Shown here one piece after another: positions 5,812 through 10,231 of a stretch of 10,231 nucleotides of DNA. The DNA is from Euperipatoides rowelli (Eukaryota > Onychophora > Udeonychophora > Euonychophora > Peripatopsidae). Position 1 is the first letter of the stretch. Each line of letters opens with the position of its first letter. The notes beneath the pieces were generated by a model. That model searched no databases, was not told where the DNA came from, and saw only the letters and a list, made by a program, of their open reading frames with translations. A program made the translations under genes and the position numbers. The stretch lies in the NCBI GenBank assembly GCA_003024985.2, contig PXIH01S0026019.1, one strand, 5' to 3'.

Positions 5812-7348
5812 GCTGAAATTTTGCACAGAATAACATGATTGTGCAAATTATGTGTATAATATTTCTAGATTAAGTTTAAATCAAGTAAAATTTATTTTAG
5901 TTGTAATTTATAAGTGTTTAAACATGATAAAAATTTAGTTAAAATTATTTAAATAAGTTCATTGCATGATATATATAGTATTAATAATGTTTAGTAATAA
6001 TTAGAAATTTTAATTAGATATAATTAAATGTTAAAATTATTTAATACTGTAGATAGAAAGCTTACTAACATTCCTTATTAGTTTGTTTACATTTTGGAAG
6101 ACTAACTTCCAGTTCAGGCATGCGTAGTAATTATTGTCAATAACGTACTATCCAAGACTTAATGAGATTTTATTGAGAACTGCCACGTTTTACAATTTCT
6201 TGTTAGCTGCATGATGTAGCGAAGAGTTCATTCTTTCTTAAGGGAAGATTTTTGTAGCCGAATGGGCTTAATTTCATGAATACTAGACTGGAGATATACG
6301 CACGGTAACTATATGTGCTACGAATGAGGTAACTATAATTTTGATGTTATTCAAGTCTTTACCATTATTAAAACAGGCAAACACAATAATTAGTAAGCAC
6401 AGTTTACAAATTGGAACAATACTTGGCTTAGGATTTTTAAAAGCACCAATATATTGATCTGAAGATTGATCATGAAAGGAAAAATATTACAAATATTAAG
6501 TAAGCCTTGTATTACGAAAAATATAGTTGAAGCACAATCACGAGTAGAATTGAATTATTCTAAATAATATTTTTGAAGTATATGAGTATCACGAACAAGT
6601 TGAGAAATATCATTGGGCTAAGTATATTAGCCTATGAAGTATCATGTGACATTATTTCGACTGTTACAAGTTAGTACACAAATCTAAAGTTAAATAAAAC
6701 TTTGTGTACAATATTTCTTACAATTGAAATAATCATATTACAATTTATATTGAACAAGAAAATATATGAAGATAATTATAATGATTTATGATTGAATTCT
6801 TGAACACTGAATATTGACAGTAAAAATCTATGTAACGAGAAATACTTATGCATTGCCTTAAACCTGAAAGTAGAATTTAAATTAGAAGTATAATGTATTT
6901 ATTTTATAGTGCTAAAAGAAAAGTACAACACTATTTTTATATTGAAATTTATGATTTCTAATAGCTCAAGTGAAAGCTATATGTTATTTTACTGATGTAT
7001 ATATTTGAATCGATCAATACAGAATCAACTGAAGTTATATTTTGAAATATTTTATCATTCATTTAAAGTTTATTATTAAATTATTGAATCCTGTGTATTA
7101 GTACTTATTTATCACTACGCATCAAGATGTACAGTATATAGTGAAGAGCAATTACTAGTTTAATTAGCGGTATATACTGTTGTTTATTGTTAACCAAGTT
7201 TATCCTATTTGTCCCACTTATCAACGTTATGGATTATTCCACTACTAATACCTGCTGGTGATTAGTTACTACACATTTGTTATTTACCACCATCTATATT
7301 TATAAATCTAGTATCATCACCCCTCAGTCTTCCAGCAATGAACACACA
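5812..7348. other. AT-rich intron sequence without recognised features
   Basis: No exon, RNA gene or mobile-element terminus was recognised. Small items only: TTTTGCACA (5817-5825) faces TGTGCAAA (5840-5847); GGTAACTATA occurs twice, at 6304 and 6329; and GTAGCCGAATGGG near 6255 resembles a tRNA-type A box but no cloverleaf follows. The segment about 6080-6360 is less AT-rich than its flanks and might be an old dispersed repeat. Confidence 0.6.
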
Positions 7349-8598
7349 AATGGATGTTAATATAGACATACTAGTAGATGGACAGATGAACATATATGGA
7401 CAGATAAAATTAAATGGACAGATGATGATGAACAGATGGACATAAATGGACAGAGATGAAGATGGATAAACAGAAGTAAATGGACAGATTGATAAAAATA
7501 GACTGTTGAAAGGAGAACTGATGAATAGAAATAGGCAGGTGGAGATACAGTATGTATGCATGGAGAGACAATTGGATGCATGGAGTGACAGATGGATGGA
7601 GAAACGGACAGACAGATGATGAAAAGATGCAGGGGCACAGAAAGATGGCTGGATAGATGGAGACAAGCAGATAGATAGATGGACAAACAGAGATGGCAGA
7701 TGGAAGGATGTATAGAGAGATATTAATGGCTGTATGGACAGATGGGAAGAGAGAGAGATGGTGAAGATGATAGATGAAGAGATTGATATAATGAGAAAAA
7801 GGCATTGAGATTATTGGACAGAAAGATAGAATGACAGAGAGCGATGAATGAATGTAGAGATAACCATATAGAAATACAGAAGGTCAAAGATTCAGACATA
7901 TGGATAGAAAAAGAGACAGTCTTGTGGACTGACACAGTCGAATGGACAAAGAGACCGACAAATGAAAAGAGATATATAGACATTTGAACAGAAAAACAGA
8001 TATATTGTCAGATAGACATATTGTCAGATACAGTCATATAGATTGATAGAGACACAGATAGATGACCAGAGAGACAGATGTAAGTTGGACAGAGATATGT
8101 ATGGACACAGAGACAGGCAGAGAGATGGAAGATAGAAATATGTAGAACAGACTGAGATGAAAAGGCTGATACAGATGGGGAGACAGATGGATTTAAAGAT
8201 GGTCAGACAGAGATGCATATTGACAAATGGAGAAACAGAGAGAAAGAATGATAGTGCCCAATAAAGATTAATAGATAGAGAAACAGATCAAGACAGAGAG
8301 AGAGCTAAATTAGAAGACAGAGATAGACAGATGGAAAGATAGAGAGACAGATATTAGAGACAGATGGAGACAGAAGGAAAGATGTGGAGAGATAGAGAGC
8401 CAGGTAGAGATGGAGAAACAAAGATAAGGGACATTTAGAGAACATATAGAGAGAAACAGAGATGGTAATACATATGGGGAGACAGAGAGATGGAAATACA
8501 TATGGGGAGACAAAGATATGGAAATACATATGGAGAGACAGATGGATTGAAAGATAAGAGGATGGAGAGGTGAACGGCTGGAGAGAGATGGATGTAGA
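7349..8598. repeat. Degenerate purine-rich tetranucleotide satellite, block 2 (~1.25 kb)
   Basis: About 1.25 kb made almost wholly of diverged four-base words (GACA, GATG, GATA, GAGA), for example GGACAGATGATGATGAACAG and ATGGATAGATAGATGG-like runs. The character drifts along the block: GGACAGATGG-type at the left (7370-7720), mixed in the middle, and AGAGACAGAGAGA-type at the right (8280-8600). Purines dominate the + strand throughout, the same polarity as block 1. The minus strand carries several open frames of up to about 130 codons, all Ser/Leu/Ile/His/Pro-rich and overlapping in different frames; they are by-products of the repeat. Confidence 0.88.
8461..8546. repeat. Three 28-bp tandem units inside the satellite
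   Basis: ATGG(T/A)AATACATATGG(G/A)GAGA recurs at 8462, 8490 and 8518, exactly 28 bases apart, each with a CATATG. Divergence between units is low compared with the surrounding block, so this sub-array was amplified more recently. A period of 28 is seven tetranucleotides, consistent with growth from the four-base register. Confidence 0.8.
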
Positions 8599-8957
8599 AG
8601 AAAAAAAGTTCATCTTATTAACAAACAAAGATCTAAAATTCCCTGCATATACCATTTCTATTTTATAGTATAATCATAAAAACATTGATAAAAGAAAATT
8701 ACTGGAAAGTTAAATGTTTGTAAAAGATGTTAACATGAAGAAAGTATCAATATTTTTGAAGATGAATATCATTCACCTTATACAATCCCATAATTTAGCA
8801 ATTTCTGTCTGCAACTTTGTTTCCCCAGGAAATTTAACATATTTTTGGAACAGTAATTAATTAATTCATTAAAAGTATTAAAAGGATGCACTGTAATGAT
8901 TCAAACATTAGGGCCCAAAGCTTTTGTTAACTTTATAAAGATGAGTTGGGTTTGAAC
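8599..8957. other. AT-rich intron sequence, nothing recognised
   Basis: Unremarkable AT-rich DNA between the satellite and the second hAT-type element. No exon, RNA gene or repeat could be supported. Confidence 0.6.
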
Positions 8958-8965
8958 TGATAGAC
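8958..8965. repeat. Left target-site duplication of second hAT-type element
   Basis: TGATAGAC, matching TGATAGAT at 9440-9447 in 7 of 8 positions. Confidence 0.65.
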
Positions 8966-9439
8966 CAAGTTTCTTAACCTTTTTGAGTCGTGACACAAAT
9001 GGAGTAATAGTTTTAGTTTAGTGACCCAAATAGAATGCCTGACAGCAATTACATCCAACACATTCGGTGTCTAGAAAATTACTGACTCCCTTACAATGAC
9101 ACTAGTGTCTAGAAACTTGAAGACCTAAGTCACATGTAGTCCATGATCAAATGGATAGCAGCGTTAATTTTTTTATTTACCATCCTTAGCCGACCGAACC
9201 CTAACTCCAACTACATGTGAAATCCACTATGCTCCAACCCTATCATAATCTAGAGATGAAATAATCATTTTTGATCGATTTCGATAATTTTGACACAACT
9301 TCCGCAATCCCTTTCTCCGTAATGACGAAAATACATGCGCAGATGTTAAAATATTATTTTTGTTGAAAATATTTTGCGACCCATGAAATATGCCAAGCGA
9401 TCCAATTTTGGGTAGCGACCCATAGGTTAAGAAACCCTG
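8966..9439. mobile_element. Second non-autonomous hAT-type element
   Basis: A 474-bp element. The left end reads CAAGTTTCTTAACCT and the right end, in reverse complement, CAGGGTTTCTTAACCTATGG. These share TTTCTTAACCT and the CA(A/G)G terminus, of the hAT-type CAGGG-TTCTTAACC form. The 8 flanking bases are TGATAGAC on the left (8958-8965) and TGATAGAT on the right (9440-9447): 7 of 8 match, as expected for an aged hAT duplication. Subterminal GTGACAC/GTGACCCA near the left and GCGACCCAT copies near the right (about 9374 and 9415) are typical of such elements. There is no transposase frame. The imperfect ends and duplication suggest it is older than the element at 1044-1495, and the end sequence differs, so it belongs to a different family. 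Confidence 0.75.
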
Positions 9440-9447
9440 TGATAGAT
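9440..9447. repeat. Right target-site duplication of second hAT-type element
   Basis: TGATAGAT, 7 of 8 identical to 8958-8965. The sequence runs on into GATAGATA, so a chance match with GATA repeats is possible, but it coincides with the element terminus. Confidence 0.65.
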
Positions 9448-10160
9448 AGATATACTACCACCTAGTAAATTCTTAATTTTTTTTGTTATCAGGGAATGCA
9501 TCTACTGGACCTAAATTATCTTCAGAAGATAGATTACTACTTTTGAATTAGTTGAAGTTTAGAGGTGATGAAAAAGACAGATACACAGATACTCTGTGTT
9601 TACAAATATATTTATCTAATGCAAAACCAGAATTATTGATTTTGTTGTCAAGCTTTGTGAATAGTAGATGAGAAAAATGGATTGTTTTTCCAGTACATTA
9701 AATTAAGGCAAACAACAGCTTGGATTTTTCTTTATCATTCAAATTTAATGTATTTCAAATTTTAAAGAAGCAATGTTAGGAGGGAGGGAGGATGGAAAGG
9801 AAGAATGGGGGAGATAGTGAAAATATTAATAATTGCAACGTTGTTCATAATTTGGAAAATAAGCCATTTATTGATGTTTGGTATAGAGAAAGAGAGAATT
9901 ACAGTTTTCGGTTCCCCCTTTTTTTATTGGCTACCAAATCCAGACAAATTATTGAGAATTGGATGATTTGTTGATTTGGAGAGCATGTGTGGGTTTTTAG
10001 AGCATGTGATCTTTACTTCATTTTTTTTTCCAACGAGCTAGATGCATGGAGCTAACTGATTTTCAAGTTTTATGGTAAGTGTAGATTTTATTTATTCTTT
10101 AGGATTTTGTAAATATGGTTGTTGTTGGAGTAAGGTTAGATTTTCTTTTTATGATAATAA
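9448..10160. other. AT-rich intron sequence with small G-rich motif
   Basis: No kinase exon or RNA gene was recognised. The G-rich run GGAGGGAGGGAGG (9779-9791) has four G tracts with one-base loops and could form a two-tier quadruplex. AGAGCATGTG is repeated at 9980 and 9999. A 60-codon open frame at 9792-9974 matches no family I know, has no good splice context, and is treated as non-coding. Confidence 0.5.
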
Positions 10161-10161
10161 T

Positions 10162-10225
10162 TTCATTATTTGGTGGGTTTGTCTTTAGGTTAGTAAGCAA
10201 TTTTTATTCATTATTTGGTGGGTTT
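10162..10225. repeat. Direct repeat of 19 bp at 45-bp spacing
   Basis: TTCATTATTTGGTGGGTTT occurs at 10162-10180 and again, identical, at 10207-10225. The window ends 6 bases later, so this may be the first two units of a tandem array continuing to the right. Confidence 0.6.
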
Positions 10226-10231
10226 TTGTTT

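Larger units (their letters stand above)
5126..10231 (+). other. KSR intron, at least 5.1 kb, running off the window
   Basis: Begins with GTAAGAA. After SDVYAFG the family continues with a short T/V-hydrophobic-W/Y-E segment. No AG-preceded frame with that pattern was found in the remaining sequence, including after the AG at 9492, where the in-phase reading stops after 19 codons with no kinase resemblance. The interval is therefore treated as intron throughout. It contains two purine-rich satellite blocks, a hAT-type element and AT-rich filler. One undetermined base lies at 5375. Confidence 0.65.

Noticed and set aside
5372-5846. Minus-strand open frames of 75 and 87 codons rich in Ser, Leu, Ile, Tyr and His
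   Set aside because: They lie over, and extend slightly past, the degenerate purine-rich tetranucleotide block. The pyrimidine-rich strand has few stops, and the peptides are low-complexity by-products.
6250-6330. tRNA-like A box (GTAGCCGAATGGG) followed by a weak B-box-like ACGAATGAG, suggesting a tRNA-derived SINE
   Set aside because: No acceptor stem, anticodon arm or TTCGA core of the B box can be drawn, and no A-rich tail or target duplication was found.
7349-8598. Regular-looking repeats considered as a CRISPR array
   Set aside because: No fixed direct repeat with unique spacers. The block is diverged tetranucleotide repeat in an animal intron.
7280-8655. Many overlapping minus-strand open frames up to 131 codons
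   Set aside because: Different frames of the same DNA are open at once with the same composition (Ser/Leu/Ile/His/Pro), which is the signature of a repeat and not of a gene. No domain or splice signal supports them.
9493-9551. Possible next KSR exon after the AG at 9492
   Set aside because: In the phase required by the preceding exon it reads NASTGPKLSSEDRLLLLN then stop, with none of the helix F residues expected after SDVYAFG. The +1 reading also stops quickly.
9792-9974. A 60-codon + strand open frame starting MERKNGGD
   Set aside because: No family resemblance, no convincing acceptor or donor in phase with KSR, and isolated in intron sequence.

Overview
This is animal nuclear DNA: AT-rich, intron-dominated and full of repeats. 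No bacterial or organellar gene was seen. The only recognisable gene is on the + strand. It is a run of three consecutive exons (1658-1754, 4461-4585, 4991-5125) from the pseudokinase domain of a KSR (kinase suppressor of Ras) homologue. The exons are bounded by good AG/GT splice sites, their phases join without a stop, and together they give 119 codons. They cover the region from just after the kinase hinge, through helix E, the catalytic loop, the DFG position and the activation segment, to the start of helix F (SDVYAFG). Upstream N-lobe exons and downstream C-lobe exons were not found and probably lie outside the window. The gene's intron structure and the mobile-element types fit an invertebrate. 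Long degenerate GACA/GATA/GATG tracts and the KSR sequence fit a lophotrochozoan, with a cephalopod or other mollusc as a reasonable but unproven guess. One N at 5375 indicates a draft assembly.

Layout. 1-1657 lies upstream of the first visible exon, probably in a KSR intron. It holds a decayed minus-strand non-LTR reverse transcriptase fragment (about 100-465), a three-copy tandem repeat of about 130-145 bp (588-970), and a 452-bp non-autonomous hAT element (1044-1495) with a perfect 8-bp target duplication. The 2.7-kb intron 1755-4460 holds a foldback, a block with four octamer motifs ATTTGCAT, two strong hairpins, an inverted-repeat element and a minisatellite with a period of about 15.5 bp. 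A 405-bp intron (4586-4990) separates exons two and three.

From 5126 to the end (5.1 kb) is intron. It carries two blocks of degenerate purine-rich tetranucleotide repeat (5427-5811 and 7349-8598) and a second hAT-type element (8966-9439) with a 7/8 target duplication. The rest is unremarkable AT-rich sequence. The long minus-strand open frames over the purine-rich blocks are artefacts of base composition and are not annotated as genes.

Functional reading. KSR proteins are scaffolds and allosteric partners of RAF and MEK in the RAS-ERK pathway. This copy has lost the HRD aspartate position (Lys) and the DFG aspartate (Asn, as NYG) but keeps an intact reading frame. It therefore looks like a maintained pseudokinase rather than a decayed gene. 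No previously undescribed multi-gene system is evident.
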